A stretch of 33,499 bases of DNA from the NCBI GenBank assembly GCA_902786615.1, contig CADADE010000035.1, forward strand, positions 1-33,499. Direction: 5' to 3'. How positions within the stretch are numbered: the first letter of the stretch is position 1; each line of letters opens with the position of its first letter. Positions 1 through 9,350 of the stretch are shown here, one piece after another. Under the pieces are notes generated by a model, which saw only the letters and a program-made list of their open reading frames with translations, did not search any database and was not told the origin of the DNA. A program made the translations under genes and the position numbers. The stretch is from Oscillospiraceae bacterium. GTDB taxonomy: Bacteria; Bacillota_A; Clostridia; Oscillospirales; Oscillospiraceae.

Positions 1-704
1 TCGTTGCCCTCGATCTCGAAGCCGAGGCAGGCGGTGAAGTCCTCTTCGTTGCCGATCATGACGTCGACATACTTGGCGACCTCACGGTTGACCTCGCGGG
101 CTTTGTCCAGGCCGCCGATGGCGCTCCACATGGAGGGACGGTAGTTGAGGTCGTAGGAGACGACGGTGCCGTACTTCTTCGCGGCCTTGCAGGCGGCGAT
201 GACGGTCTCGCAGGCCTGCTCGGAGAGGGCCGCGTAGATGCCGCCGGTGTGCAGCCAGCGCACGCCGAGCTTGCCGAAGATATACTCGAAGTCGAAGTCC
301 GCTGGCGTGGCCTGGGAAATGGCGGTGTTGGCACGGTCGGAGCAGCCGACAGCGCCGCGGATGCCGAAGCCGCGCTCGGTGAAGTTGATGCCGTTGCGGC
401 AGATTCTGCCGATGCCGTCGGTCTTTTTCCAGAAGATGAGGTCGGTGCCGACGCCGCCCTGCTCGATGAAGTCCTTCATGAGCTTGCCGACTTCGTTATC
501 GGCGAAGGCGGTGATGACGGCGGTGTCCATGCCGAAGCACTTGTGCAGACCGCGGATGACGTTATACTCGCCGCCGCCTTCCCATGCGCGGAAGGAGCGA
601 GCGGTGCGGATGCGGCCCTCGCCCGGATCGAGACGGAGCATAACCTCGCCGAGGGATACGGCGTCAAAACGGCATTCTTCTTTCGGACGCAGATTCAATT
701 CCAT
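1..704 (-). CDS. kdgK: 2-keto-3-deoxygluconate kinase, PfkB family (3' end outside window)
   Basis: Phosphorylates 2-keto-3-deoxygluconate (KDG) with ATP to KDPG, the penultimate step of intracellular galacturonate breakdown. The first ~234 residues are present and the C-terminal part, with the usual PfkB GxGD base, lies beyond position 1. The N-terminus reads MELNLRPKEE, followed by a PfkB-like opening (FDAVSLGEVMLRLDPGEGRI) and a GGxxNVxRGL-type sugar-binding segment. The ATG at 704 is preceded by AGGAGG (715-720) at about ten bases. It is the last visible gene of the kdu operon, 46 bp after the KDPG aldolase that uses its product. The family is clear; KDG as substrate is inferred from the neighbours, since PfkB kinases vary in specificity. 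Confidence 0.88.
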   Translation of the reverse strand, partial: MELNLRPKEECRFDAVSLGEVMLRLDPGEGRIRTARSFRAWEGGGEYNVIRGLHKCFGMDTAVITAFADNEVGKLMKDFIEQGGVGTDLIFWKKTDGIGRICRNGINFTERGFGIRGAVGCSDRANTAISQATPADFDFEYIFGKLGVRWLHTGGIYAALSEQACETVIAACKAAKKYGTVVSYDLNYRPSMWSAIGGLDKAREVNREVAKYVDVMIGNEEDFTACLGFEIEGN

Positions 705-750
705 GATAATCAATCCTCCTAAATAATGTATCAGATGTTTTTATATACGA

Positions 751-1392
751 TTACTTTCTGGCTTCTTCGACGATCTCTCTGGACTTTTTGCACAGCTCCG
801 TGATCTCATCCCACTTGTTGTTGTCGATGAGGTCGGCGGTGACCATGTAGCTGCCGCCGCAGGCCGCGATGACGGGGGCGGAGATGTAGTCCTTCAGGTT
901 CTTGAGGCTGATGCCGCCGGTGGGCATGACCTTGAACTGGGGGAAGGGAGCGGACAGGGCCTTGATCTTGGCAAGACCGCCGGACTGCTCGGCCGGGAAG
1001 AACTTGATGACCTCCAGACCGAACTTGAGCGCCTGATGGTACTCGGAGGCGGTGGTGCAGCCGGGGAAGATGGGGATGTTCTTCTCCTGGGCGTAGGCGA
1101 CGAGCTCGGGATCAAAGCCGGGGCTGACGATGAAGTCGCCGCCCACCGCAATGACGGCGTCAATTTGCGCGGTGGTGGTGACGGTGCCGGCGCCGACGAG
1201 CATCTCGGGGCAGGCTTCCTTCATGAGCTTGATGGCCTTGTCAGCGCCGGCAGCGCGGAAGGTGACCTCCGCCACGGGAACGCCGCCCGCGCAGAGAGCC
1301 TTTGCCAGACCGACCGCGTCGCGCTCAGGATTGTTGAGCTTGATGACCGGCACCACGCCGATGGCGCTGATCTTCTGATTCATGGCATTCAT
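751..1392 (-). CDS. eda: 2-keto-3-deoxy-6-phosphogluconate (KDPG) aldolase
   Basis: Class I aldolase that splits KDPG into pyruvate and glyceraldehyde-3-phosphate, the final step of the pectin/uronate route. The 213 residues match the family's usual ~210. Visible landmarks are the AEVTFR strand with the acid/base Glu (about residue 42), the GAGTV phosphate-loop strand (about 67-71), PGCTTASE (110-117) and the Schiff-base Lys in EVIKFFPAE (Lys130). The start at 1392 is chosen because AAGGAGG (around 1401-1407) is ideally spaced. A longer in-frame extension to 1596 has no such site and reads into the upstream gene. It lies 64 bp after the esterase and 46 bp before kdgK. Confidence 0.95.
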   Translation of the reverse strand: MNAMNQKISAIGVVPVIKLNNPERDAVGLAKALCAGGVPVAEVTFRAAGADKAIKLMKEACPEMLVGAGTVTTTAQIDAVIAVGGDFIVSPGFDPELVAYAQEKNIPIFPGCTTASEYHQALKFGLEVIKFFPAEQSGGLAKIKALSAPFPQFKVMPTGGISLKNLKDYISAPVIAACGGSYMVTADLIDNNKWDEITELCKKSREIVEEARK

Positions 1393-1456
1393 GGGAAACT
1401 CCTCCTTATTATCTGAACTTTTTATGTGAATAATGATTGCCGAAAAAACCGTTTCC

Positions 1457-2236
1457 TCAGGGCGTGAAACCAAACTGCCGATTGAGCCAGGTATCGCAGA
1501 GCCCCACCCACGGGGCCACCGCGGGCCAGGGGGTTTCCACCTCCTGATTGCACATGGAGATGCCGTGCGCGCCGCCGGTAAAGAGGTGGCACTCATAGGG
1601 CAGCTTCGCGCGCTGCATGGCGGCGGTGAAGAGCATGGTGTTCTCCACCGGGACGGATTCGTCCCCGGTGCAGTGCCAGATGAAAACGGGCGGCATGCGG
1701 GGCGTGACCTGGTTTTCGAGGCTCAAAAGCTCCATGAGCTTTTCGTCCCCGCCGGTCACATACGAAACGGACTCGGCGTGGCAGTGCTCCCCTGTCGTAA
1801 TCACAGGGTAGCAGAGCACCGCGGCGTCCGGGCGGCAGTCCTCATCGAGCCCCAGCTCCGGCCGGTGCCAGAGGGCTGCCAGACTCGCGGCCAGGTGTCC
1901 GCCGGCAGAGAAGCCCAGCACCGCAATATGCTCCGGCTCGATGTGCCATTCCTCCGCGCGCCGGCGCAGGATACGGACGGTCTCGGCCAACTCCCGCAGG
2001 GGGCGCAGCTCCCCTGCCCGCTCCCCGACCGAATACTCGATCAGGAAGGTCTGGTAGCCGAGGGAGGCAAAGTGCAGGGCCACCGGGTCCTTCTCCCGCG
2101 GAGAGAGCCAGCGGTATGCTCCGCCCGCGCAGATGACAATAGCGGGCCTTTTTTTATGCGCGACGAGCCGATCATGGTCGTCCTGGAGGTAACCTATGAC
2201 CGGCGCGTCGTGTGCCTGAAAAGAGCAAATATTCAT
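1457..2236 (-). CDS. alpha/beta-hydrolase, probable pectin/xylan-type acetylesterase
   Basis: A 259-residue serine esterase of the BD-FAE/acetyl-xylan-esterase-like hydrolase group. Visible features are an oxyanion strand (IVICAGGAY, 34-41), a GFSAGG nucleophile elbow with Ser110, Asp192 in HCTGDESVP and His224 in GGAHGISM, a complete catalytic triad. There is no signal peptide, so it should act in the cytoplasm. In this operon the best guess is removal of acetyl groups from imported oligogalacturonides; the true acyl group is unknown. The ATG at 2236 follows a GGGAAGGGGG stretch and is preferred to a TTG 24 bases upstream. A 150-bp gap containing a 10-bp hairpin separates it from the SDR gene. 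Confidence 0.82.
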   Translation of the reverse strand: MNICSFQAHDAPVIGYLQDDHDRLVAHKKRPAIVICAGGAYRWLSPREKDPVALHFASLGYQTFLIEYSVGERAGELRPLRELAETVRILRRRAEEWHIEPEHIAVLGFSAGGHLAASLAALWHRPELGLDEDCRPDAAVLCYPVITTGEHCHAESVSYVTGGDEKLMELLSLENQVTPRMPPVFIWHCTGDESVPVENTMLFTAAMQRAKLPYECHLFTGGAHGISMCNQEVETPWPAVAPWVGLCDTWLNRQFGFTP

Positions 2237-2326
2237 CTGGTTTTTCCCCCTTCCCGGCAAGTTGACCGCTCCTCTTTACAAAACCGAAGCAAGTCCGACT
2301 CTGTGAGGAAGAAGGAACGGGTGCAG

Positions 2327-2360
2327 CGCTTCTGCGACTCTTACCGAAGCCGCAGAAGCG
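2327..2360 (-). other. intercistronic stem-loop between the SDR and esterase genes
   Basis: A perfect 10-bp stem (CGCTTCTGCG, 2327-2336, with its complement at 2351-2360) lies in the 150-bp gap of the kdu operon. No run of T follows on the minus strand, so it is not a standard terminator. RNA processing, stabilization or partial attenuation are possibilities. The rest of the gap shows no clear promoter. Confidence 0.45.
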
Positions 2361-2386
2361 TAACAAAGCGTGTTTCTTCTGACGGC

Positions 2387-3124
2387 TCAGGGCTGTTTGC
2401 CGATGTAGGCGAGGATGCCGCCGTCAACGTACAGGATGTGGCCGTTGACAAAGTTGGAGGCATCGGAAGCGAGGAAGACGGCGGGGCCCATCAGATCCTC
2501 GGCCTCGCCCCAGCGGGCAGCGGGGGTCTTTGCGACGATGAACTGATCGAAGGGGTGGCGGCTGCCGTCGGGCTGGCGCTCACGCAGAGGCGCAGTCTGG
2601 CTGGTGGCAATGTAGCCGGGGCCGATGCCGTTGCACTGGATGTTGTATTCGCCGTACTCGGAGCAGATGTTCTTGGTCAGCATTTTCAGACCGCCCTTGG
2701 CGGCGGCGTAGGCGGAGACGGTCTCGCGGCCCAGCTCGCTCATCATGGAGCAGATGTTGATGATCTTGCCGTGGCCCTTCTCGATCATGCCGGGAATGAC
2801 GGCCTTGGAGACGATGAAGATGCGCTTGATGATGCCGGCGTTGTTGACCAGGATGTCGATGACGCCGACCTCTTCCTTGATCTGCGCTACGAGAGCCTTG
2901 ACAGCCTCCTCGTCGCAGACGTCGCAGACATAACCGTGGGCGTCAACGCCGTTGGCCTTGTAGGCCTCCAGAGCGCGGGCCTTGGAGCCCTCGCTGGAGC
3001 AGTTGAAGCAGATCGTCGCGCCGGCAGCGGCAAAGGCGTTGGCGATCGACATGCCGATGCCATGGGACGCGCCGGTGATGAGAGCAACCTTGCCCTCGAG
3101 GGAGAATTTTTTCATCATGTCCAT
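2387..3124 (-). CDS. kduD: KduD/gluconate-5-dehydrogenase-like SDR with an internal deletion
   Basis: Short-chain dehydrogenase expected to reduce 2,5-diketo-3-deoxygluconate to KDG with NAD(P)H, next to KduI, which makes its substrate. Visible: TGASHGIG cofactor loop (17-24), NNAG (94-97), Ser126, the YAAAK motif (Tyr139, Lys143) and the family's conserved C-terminus (YVDGGILAYIGKQP). Relatives keep roughly 21 residues between NNAGIIKRI and FIVSKAVIPG, an EMSAEDFRQVIDVDLNAP-type segment. Here the two blocks are fused directly at residues 102/103 (about 2818/2819), giving 245 residues. The missing helix normally carries the catalytic Asn, so activity is doubtful. The ATG at 3124 is spaced ten bases from GGAGG; the ATG at 3133 would be too close. 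Confidence 0.85.
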   Translation of the reverse strand: MDMMKKFSLEGKVALITGASHGIGMSIANAFAAAGATICFNCSSEGSKARALEAYKANGVDAHGYVCDVCDEEAVKALVAQIKEEVGVIDILVNNAGIIKRIFIVSKAVIPGMIEKGHGKIINICSMMSELGRETVSAYAAAKGGLKMLTKNICSEYGEYNIQCNGIGPGYIATSQTAPLRERQPDGSRHPFDQFIVAKTPAARWGEAEDLMGPAVFLASDASNFVNGHILYVDGGILAYIGKQP

Positions 3125-3144
3125 GTTAATCATTCCTCCAATTA

Positions 3145-3987
3145 TTATTTCAGATTCTCGGTGGGGATGTTGTCCATGTCGTCGAATTCCTGGTTCTCGC
3201 CGCCCATGGCCCAGATAAAGGTATAGTTGCTGGTGCCTGCGCCGGAGTGGATCGACCAGGAGGGAGAGATGACCGCCTGCTCATTGGTCATGACGATGTG
3301 GCGGGTCTCCTGTCCCTGGCCCATCATGTGGAAGACCACCTGGTGCTCGGGCACTTCAAAATACATGTAGATCTCCATGCGGCGCTCGTGCGTGTGGGCG
3401 GGCATGGTGTTCCAGACGCTGCCGGGCTCCAGGACGGTCATGCCCATCGACAGCTGGCAGGTCTTGAGGACGGCGGGGTGGATGAACTGGTTGATGGTGC
3501 GCTTGTTGGAGGTCTCCATCTCACCGGTGGGGCGCTTGTTGGCGTCGGCAAGCTTCAGGAGTCTGGTCTCGTAGCTGCGGTGAGCCGGGGCGGAGACCAT
3601 GTAGAACTTCGCCGGGCACTTGGGATCGTCGCTTGCGAAGAGGACCTCCTTCGCGCCCATGGTGATGTACAGGCAGTCCTTGTAGCCGAGCTCGTAGACC
3701 GTGCCGTCCACGGTGATGCTGCCGGAGCCGCCGATGTTGAAGATGCCGATCTCGCGGCGCTCGAGGAAATAGTGCGTGCCGAAGTTTGCCCAGACGTCGA
3801 TGCCCTTGTCGATGGACACGGTCTCGTTCACGGGCATGCAGCCGAGGGTGACCATGCGGTCGACATGACTGTAGACAGCGACGACGCTGTCGGCCTCATA
3901 GAGATTCTCGATCAGAAACTCCTTGCGCAGCTCCTCGGTCGTGTAGCGCTTTACGTCATTGGGGCTTGCGGAATAGCGGATATCCAT
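3145..3987 (-). CDS. kduI: 5-dehydro-4-deoxy-D-glucuronate isomerase (4-deoxy-L-threo-5-hexosulose-uronate ketol-isomerase)
   Basis: Isomerizes 5-keto-4-deoxyuronate, released from unsaturated oligogalacturonides, to 2,5-diketo-3-deoxygluconate. The 280-residue cupin-fold protein matches the family length along its whole sequence. The zinc ligands are visible as HTHERRME (His198, His200, Glu205) plus His247 in SIHSGAG, each offset by two from the E. coli enzyme. Start at 3987 follows AAAGGAGACG. It lies 11 bp downstream of the ATPase stop and 20 bp upstream of the SDR start. Its substrate fits the output of the GH105 hydrolase encoded in the second operon. Confidence 0.97.
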   Translation of the reverse strand: MDIRYSASPNDVKRYTTEELRKEFLIENLYEADSVVAVYSHVDRMVTLGCMPVNETVSIDKGIDVWANFGTHYFLERREIGIFNIGGSGSITVDGTVYELGYKDCLYITMGAKEVLFASDDPKCPAKFYMVSAPAHRSYETRLLKLADANKRPTGEMETSNKRTINQFIHPAVLKTCQLSMGMTVLEPGSVWNTMPAHTHERRMEIYMYFEVPEHQVVFHMMGQGQETRHIVMTNEQAVISPSWSIHSGAGTSNYTFIWAMGGENQEFDDMDNIPTENLK

Positions 3988-3998
3988 ACGCGTCTCCT

Positions 3999-5078
<1,080 letters not shown>

Positions 5079-5105
5079 TTTTTATCCCCCTTGATTTTAC
5101 ATTGA

Positions 5106-5136
5106 TATGGACAAAACGGATAATTTTTGCTAAAAT
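5106..5136 (+). promoter_or_regulatory. promoter of the first AraC gene, overlapping a candidate operator
   Basis: TGGACA (5108-5113) and TAAAAT (5131-5136) are 17 bp apart, and the -10 is extended (TGCTAAAAT). The -35 lies inside TATGGACAAAACGGAT (5106-5121), which matches 14 of 16 bases of a site at 17255-17270 upstream of the pectin methylesterase. This suggests an operator for the adjacent regulator. The 82-bp gap also serves the divergent kdu operon, for which no good promoter was found. Confidence 0.5.
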
Positions 5137-5160
5137 CACTTGCGAGAGGAGTGCTTGTAT

Positions 5161-5961
5161 ATGAACGAGATCATCTACGCGGGTAAACATATGATTACGT
5201 TTTCGGTCTCCCGGCATGCGCACAACAGCTGGGAGTTCATCTATTGCACCAGCGGCACCGGCCATCTCAGCTACGACGGCGGCGTGATTCCCTATCAGAC
5301 GGGCGATATTGTCGTCATCCCGCCCCTCGTCTATCATCAGAACGAGAGCGAATCGGGCTTTACCAACATCCACCTGAACATACGCGACGCGGCGCTGAAT
5401 CTGAAGGAGCCGACCCTGATCCGGGACGACGTGAACCACTTCATTCTGGACGCCTTCACCGCGGCCTTCTACCACTTCGGCGTGAATCCCGGACGGCAGA
5501 CCATGCTGCTGTCGGCCTACGCCAACCTGATCGTGGGTCTGGTGCTGGACAGTCTGAGCGCGCCGCTCAGAAATCCCATTGTGGATGAGATCATGAACAG
5601 CATCGTGCTCAGCTATCCCGACGAAAACTTTGAGCTGGACCAGTATCTGCGGTCCCTGCATTTTAATTACGACTATTTAAGAAAGCTCTTCAAGCGCGAG
5701 GTCGGCGTGACGCCGCACCAGTTTCTGGTGGACACGCGCCTGCAGGCCGCGGCGGAGCGCCTCGCCTCCCCGGACGGACAGGGGATCAACATCTCCGAGG
5801 TGGCGCACCTGTGCGGATTCCGGGAACCGCTGTACTTCTCCAAGATTTTCCGGAAGAAATACGGCCTGTCCCCTTCCCAGTTTCAGCTCCGCCTGCGGGA
5901 GGCTGACGTCTCCTTCCTCGACGGCGAGAGCATCAAGATCCGCGCTCTGCCAGACGCTTGA
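5161..5961 (+). CDS. AraC-family regulator with N-terminal cupin domain (pectin locus)
   Basis: A 266-residue transcription factor. Residues ~10-80 form a cupin sugar-sensing domain (HNSWEFIYCTSGTGHL, then a GDIVVIPPLVYHQN turn). Residues ~150-255 form the double helix-turn-helix, with ISEVAHLCGFREPLYFSKIFRKK-type second-helix features. The ATG at 5161 is preceded by GAGAGGAG at nine bases; a TTG at 5140 has no ribosome binding site. It is divergent from the kdu operon and its last 29 bp overlap the convergent GH105 gene. Control of the flanking pectin operons in response to an uronate or oligomer is inferred from position. Confidence 0.88.
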   Translation: MNEIIYAGKHMITFSVSRHAHNSWEFIYCTSGTGHLSYDGGVIPYQTGDIVVIPPLVYHQNESESGFTNIHLNIRDAALNLKEPTLIRDDVNHFILDAFTAAFYHFGVNPGRQTMLLSAYANLIVGLVLDSLSAPLRNPIVDEIMNSIVLSYPDENFELDQYLRSLHFNYDYLRKLFKREVGVTPHQFLVDTRLQAAAERLASPDGQGINISEVAHLCGFREPLYFSKIFRKKYGLSPSQFQLRLREADVSFLDGESIKIRALPDA

Positions 5962-7069
5962 TCTCCGTATAGCACAGCACAAAGGGGGCGACGCCCTTGG
6001 CGTCGTTCTCCACGACCGGCTCTGAGATGTAGTATTCGTAGGAACCGTCCCGCCGGCGATCGGTCTCCGGGCCGAGGCCCGCCACAAGGCAGATGCCGCC
6101 CAGGTTCAGCTCGCCGTCCGTAAAGGACAGATATTTCTCCACGATGCCGCGGAAGGTCTTCTCGCCTTTCGCGGCGTATTCTTTATCCAGAATGCCGAGC
6201 CTTGCGCCCTTGAGCATGGCGTAGGCCAGCATGCTGCTTCCGCTGGTCTCGAGGTAGTTGCCCTCGCGGCCGCCCTGATCGGGCACCTGCCAGTACATGC
6301 CGGTCTCTTCGTCGGCATAGGCGGCGACGCCCTCCATGAGCTCCCTGAAGATTTGCTGAATACGCTCTCTCCCCTCTCCCTCGGGGAGGATCTCGCACAG
6401 ATCCGCCATCGCGACGGCAAACCAGCCGATGCTCCTGAGCCAGAAGTTCTTAGACAGGCCCGTCACGGGGTCCGCCCAGAAAGCGCTGCGGCTCGCGTCA
6501 TAGCCGTGGTAGCAGAGACGTTTCTTCTCGTCGAACATGTGGCTGCGGACATTGTTGATCTGGGAGAGGATGTCGCTGTAGTCCCCGTCGCCGAAGTCCC
6601 TGACATACAGGGCATAGAAGGGCTGGGCCATATAGAGCCCGTCAAGCCAGACCTGGTTGGGGTAGATGGCCTTGTGCCAGAAGTTGCCCTCAAAGGTGCG
6701 GGGCTGCTCCTTGATCTGCTGATAGAGATTCTCGGCGGCCTTTTTGTACTTCTCCTTCCCCGTCTTCTCGTACAGGGGGAAGAGAACGCGCCCCTCGTTG
6801 ATATCGTCGAGGTTATACTTGCTGCGCTCATAGGTGCGGATCGTCCCGTCCTCAAGCACGAACCAGTCGATAAAGCTCTCGGCAAAGTCGAAATAGCGCT
6901 TGTCGCCGGTAATGTCGCTCATGGCGAGCAGGGCCGTGATCATGCAGCCGTCGATGTAATTCCAGTGCGGGGGTCTGCCGAAGCGTATGCTTTCGATGTT
7001 CCAAGCCGTATGCTCCGGCGAGGAGCGCTCGATCAAGCTCAGGACATAGGCGTCAATTTTTTCGTACAT
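5933..7069 (-). CDS. GH105 unsaturated uronyl/rhamnogalacturonyl hydrolase (YteR-like)
   Basis: Hydrolyses the terminal 4,5-unsaturated uronate from pectin oligosaccharides, releasing 5-keto-4-deoxyuronate for KduI. The 378-residue (alpha/alpha)6-barrel protein has the family motif PNQVWLDGLYMAQPF, with the catalytic Asp at residue 143, the same position as in B. subtilis YteR. It also has NFWLRSIGWFAVAMADL and YLETSGSSMLAYA. No signal peptide is present, so it acts in the cytoplasm. It starts two bases after the GH28 stop, indicating coupling, and overlaps the AraC gene tail-to-tail by 29 bp. It could act on galacturonate- or rhamnose-linked substrates; the sequence does not decide. Confidence 0.93.
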   Translation of the reverse strand: MYEKIDAYVLSLIERSSPEHTAWNIESIRFGRPPHWNYIDGCMITALLAMSDITGDKRYFDFAESFIDWFVLEDGTIRTYERSKYNLDDINEGRVLFPLYEKTGKEKYKKAAENLYQQIKEQPRTFEGNFWHKAIYPNQVWLDGLYMAQPFYALYVRDFGDGDYSDILSQINNVRSHMFDEKKRLCYHGYDASRSAFWADPVTGLSKNFWLRSIGWFAVAMADLCEILPEGEGRERIQQIFRELMEGVAAYADEETGMYWQVPDQGGREGNYLETSGSSMLAYAMLKGARLGILDKEYAAKGEKTFRGIVEKYLSFTDGELNLGGICLVAGLGPETDRRRDGSYEYYISEPVVENDAKGVAPFVLCYTEIKRLAERGS

Positions 7070-7071
7070 GT

Positions 7072-8637
7072 TCAGCCCTCACAAAAATGGTCTTTTTCCA
7101 GTTTCTCATAATGATCCGCCAGGAGGGGTTCTCCGTCGGCGCCTGTGATTTTTACGTTTTTCACGCTGATATGCCGCACATTGTCGAAGTACATGCCGAG
7201 GCGGCAGCGCTTCTTTGCGAAGTTTTCCATGATGGGCACGCCGGGCTTTGCGTCGGGCGAAAAGCCGATGTCCACGTTCTCGAAGCTGACCTCGCCGATC
7301 GGGGCCTCGGGCAGGCCGTCGATATAGCAGGCGGCGACCTCGGCGTCGGTGCAGACGATGTTGCTGAAATGGAAGGAGCCCATATACGGCGTCCGGTCGT
7401 CCACCGGCAGATGCTCACGCGACCAGACGTATTCGCTCTCGCGGTCGGGGTCGCAGCAGTTGTACCAGAGATTGATGGCGATGGGAGTCAGGACCTTCTC
7501 CATGCGGATGTTGTCAAAACGCACACCGTCGATGCGGCAGTTTTTGCCGCGGCCGCGGCGGCTCTTGATGCGCAGGCCCCTGTCCGTGCCGCGGAAGAAG
7601 CACTGGGACACCGTGAGATCCCGCACGCCCGCGCCGATCTCACTGCCGAGGGTGATGGCGCCGTGGCCGAACTCCATGAGGCAGTTGCGGATCGTGTGGC
7701 GGATGGCGGGCTGGTTGAACTCCCGGCCGATGTCGATCTTGCCGGACTTGATGGCGATGCAGTCGTCGCCCACGGTGAAGCGGCAGCCGACGATCTCCAC
7801 ATCCGCGCAGCACTCTGGATCGAGCGCGTCGGTGTTGGGGCTGTTTTTCGGGGCGGAGATGAGCACGTCATAAAAGCCCAGGTTCTCGGAGAAATAGGGG
7901 TGAAGCTGCCAGGAGGCGGCGTTGCAGGCGTGGATGCCGTGCACCCGGACGTCCTTGCAGCGGTTGAAGAACAGAAGTCTCGGCCTTCCGGCGGGGAAGG
8001 TATGGAAGTCGATCCAGAAATCGGAATTCTGCGCCCTCCCGTCCACCGTGCCGGGGCCGACGATGGTGATATCCTCGGCATACTGGGCGGTCAACAGGGA
8101 CTGATACACCGGGACGGCGTTGCCCTCCCAGGTGCCGAAGTGGACGCGCTCCCCTTTCGCGGTCTCCACCACGCCGGGGATGATGTTGTAATCCTTGCGC
8201 TCCGTCCAGCCGAGAAGACTCGCGCCCTCCTGAAACTCAAGGGTGATGTGGCTTTTCAAAAACTGTGGCCGGGTGACATAGCTGCCGGCCGGGAAGACCA
8301 GGCGGCCGTTCCGGGGCAGGCAGCCGATGGCGGTGCGGATCGCCTCGGTATCGTCGTGCACCCCGTCGCCCACAGCGCCGAAAAAGTGTACGTCGAGGGC
8401 GCAGGATTCCGCCCTTGTGCGAAAATCGAGCGCGCAGCTCTCTTCCCCGCAGCAAAGCCGAAGCTGATACGACGTGTCCGGGTTCAGGCTGTAGAGGGAA
8501 AAAACATTGGTATGGCATGTATATTGCTCCTGATCGTTCAGGAACACCTTGAACTCCTCCGGCGCGTAGTAAGGAGCCTGATTTTCAAGCTCAAAGCAGG
8601 CAGAACTTGGGCCGGAGAAAAGAAGTTTCAAATTCAT
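7072..8637 (-). CDS. GH28 polygalacturonase, probably intracellular exo-acting
   Basis: A 521-residue right-handed beta-helix glycosidase. The N-terminal ~85 residues look like a fibronectin-III-type domain (LNPDTSYQLRL), followed by the GH28 opening FGAVGDGVHDDTEAI. All GH28 motifs are present: NTD (268-270), DD (291-292), GHG (324-326) and RIK (356-358), giving the three catalytic Asp. There is no signal peptide, so it should trim imported oligogalacturonides, in the manner of exopolygalacturonases with an N-terminal FN3 domain. The ATG at 8637 is preferred to a TTG nine bases upstream. It starts about 5 bp beyond the stop of the upstream membrane protein gene and is tightly coupled to GH105. 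Confidence 0.94.
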   Translation of the reverse strand: MNLKLLFSGPSSACFELENQAPYYAPEEFKVFLNDQEQYTCHTNVFSLYSLNPDTSYQLRLCCGEESCALDFRTRAESCALDVHFFGAVGDGVHDDTEAIRTAIGCLPRNGRLVFPAGSYVTRPQFLKSHITLEFQEGASLLGWTERKDYNIIPGVVETAKGERVHFGTWEGNAVPVYQSLLTAQYAEDITIVGPGTVDGRAQNSDFWIDFHTFPAGRPRLLFFNRCKDVRVHGIHACNAASWQLHPYFSENLGFYDVLISAPKNSPNTDALDPECCADVEIVGCRFTVGDDCIAIKSGKIDIGREFNQPAIRHTIRNCLMEFGHGAITLGSEIGAGVRDLTVSQCFFRGTDRGLRIKSRRGRGKNCRIDGVRFDNIRMEKVLTPIAINLWYNCCDPDRESEYVWSREHLPVDDRTPYMGSFHFSNIVCTDAEVAACYIDGLPEAPIGEVSFENVDIGFSPDAKPGVPIMENFAKKRCRLGMYFDNVRHISVKNVKITGADGEPLLADHYEKLEKDHFCEG

Positions 8638-8642
8638 AGTGA

Positions 8643-9284
8643 TCAACGCCCTTTCGCGTTACGCATGGCATCCGCGACGATCTGCCGCAGGGTGCGCTTG
8701 ATGGTGATAAACAACAGGTCGAAGGCCGTGTAAATGACGCCGAACAGGATCGGCCCGACGCCGAGCGTCATGCTTGCGCTGCCGCCGGAAGCTGCGGCGA
8801 GCGAGAGGTTAAGAAGTGTGTAGAACATGTCAACGCAGAAGAGCAGAAGCATTGCGTAAAGGATGTTGAGGGGAAAGGTGATGAACGCTTTCTGCGGGAA
8901 CATCATCCAGCGGTCGTTGTCGCCGGGCGTTTTCGCATAGTAGCGGAGGATATTGTTGGTGATCACATCGGTCACCACGCCAAGTACAATCGAGAAGACA
9001 AACAGCAGATCCAGTCTGTCCGCGACATAGGAGCTCAGGCCCCAGAAGATGAAGAAGCAAACGGAACCGGCGAACCACATTTTGATGAGGATCACCTTGA
9101 CCCAGTCGGCCAGCTTGAACTTTGGGCCGGACCGGTATTTTCGCAGCTCCTCCTCCGATACCACGGGGGAGTTGGATTCATCTGCGTTTGCGAGATCGTC
9201 GGCCGCTTTGGTATGCAGTTTATAGTAATCGGAGGTCGCCCGGCTTTCTTCCGGCGTCGTCCGATTTTTCTTGTCGCGCGCCAT
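8643..9284 (-). CDS. polytopic membrane protein, unknown (transporter operon)
   Basis: A 213-residue protein of unrecognised family. The first ~70 residues are charged and cytoplasmic-looking (MARDKKN onward). About four hydrophobic segments follow: VILIKMWFAGSVCFFIFWGL, LLFVFSIVLGVVTDVITNNI, the FITFPLNILYAMLLLFCVDM region, and a last one near GPILFGVIYTAFDLLFITI. The tail is basic. The ATG at 9284 has AAGGAG five bases upstream; an earlier in-frame start at 9305 has no site and falls in a hairpin. It is the fourth small membrane protein in this ABC-transporter operon, directly before GH28. A transporter accessory role is an inference from position only. Confidence 0.75.
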   Translation of the reverse strand: MARDKKNRTTPEESRATSDYYKLHTKAADDLANADESNSPVVSEEELRKYRSGPKFKLADWVKVILIKMWFAGSVCFFIFWGLSSYVADRLDLLFVFSIVLGVVTDVITNNILRYYAKTPGDNDRWMMFPQKAFITFPLNILYAMLLLFCVDMFYTLLNLSLAAASGGSASMTLGVGPILFGVIYTAFDLLFITIKRTLRQIVADAMRNAKGR

Positions 9285-9300
9285 GGCGGCTCCTTTTCCT

Positions 9301-9327
9301 CTCACCGGGGGCAGAGCCCCCGGTGAG
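9301..9327. repeat. perfect 12-bp inverted repeat (GC-rich hairpin)
   Basis: CTCACCGGGGGC and its exact complement are separated by three bases, in the 66-bp gap between two membrane protein genes. On the minus-strand mRNA the hairpin ends a few bases before the AAGGAG of the downstream gene, and no U-tract follows. It is more likely an RNA-stability or translation-modulating hairpin than a terminator. It resembles the GC-rich intergenic hairpins common in this bacterial group. Confidence 0.6.
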
Positions 9328-9350
9328 ACAATGGGGTAAAAGAGAGGGGA

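Noticed and set aside
1433..3226. A ~597-codon plus-strand frame across the esterase and SDR genes
   Set aside because: Antisense to two clear genes and to their intergenic gap; composition is typical of a shadow frame.
5079..5105. Minus-strand promoter for the kdu operon (TAAAAT near 5096)
   Set aside because: No acceptable -35 at 16-18 bp; the match is too weak to report as a feature.
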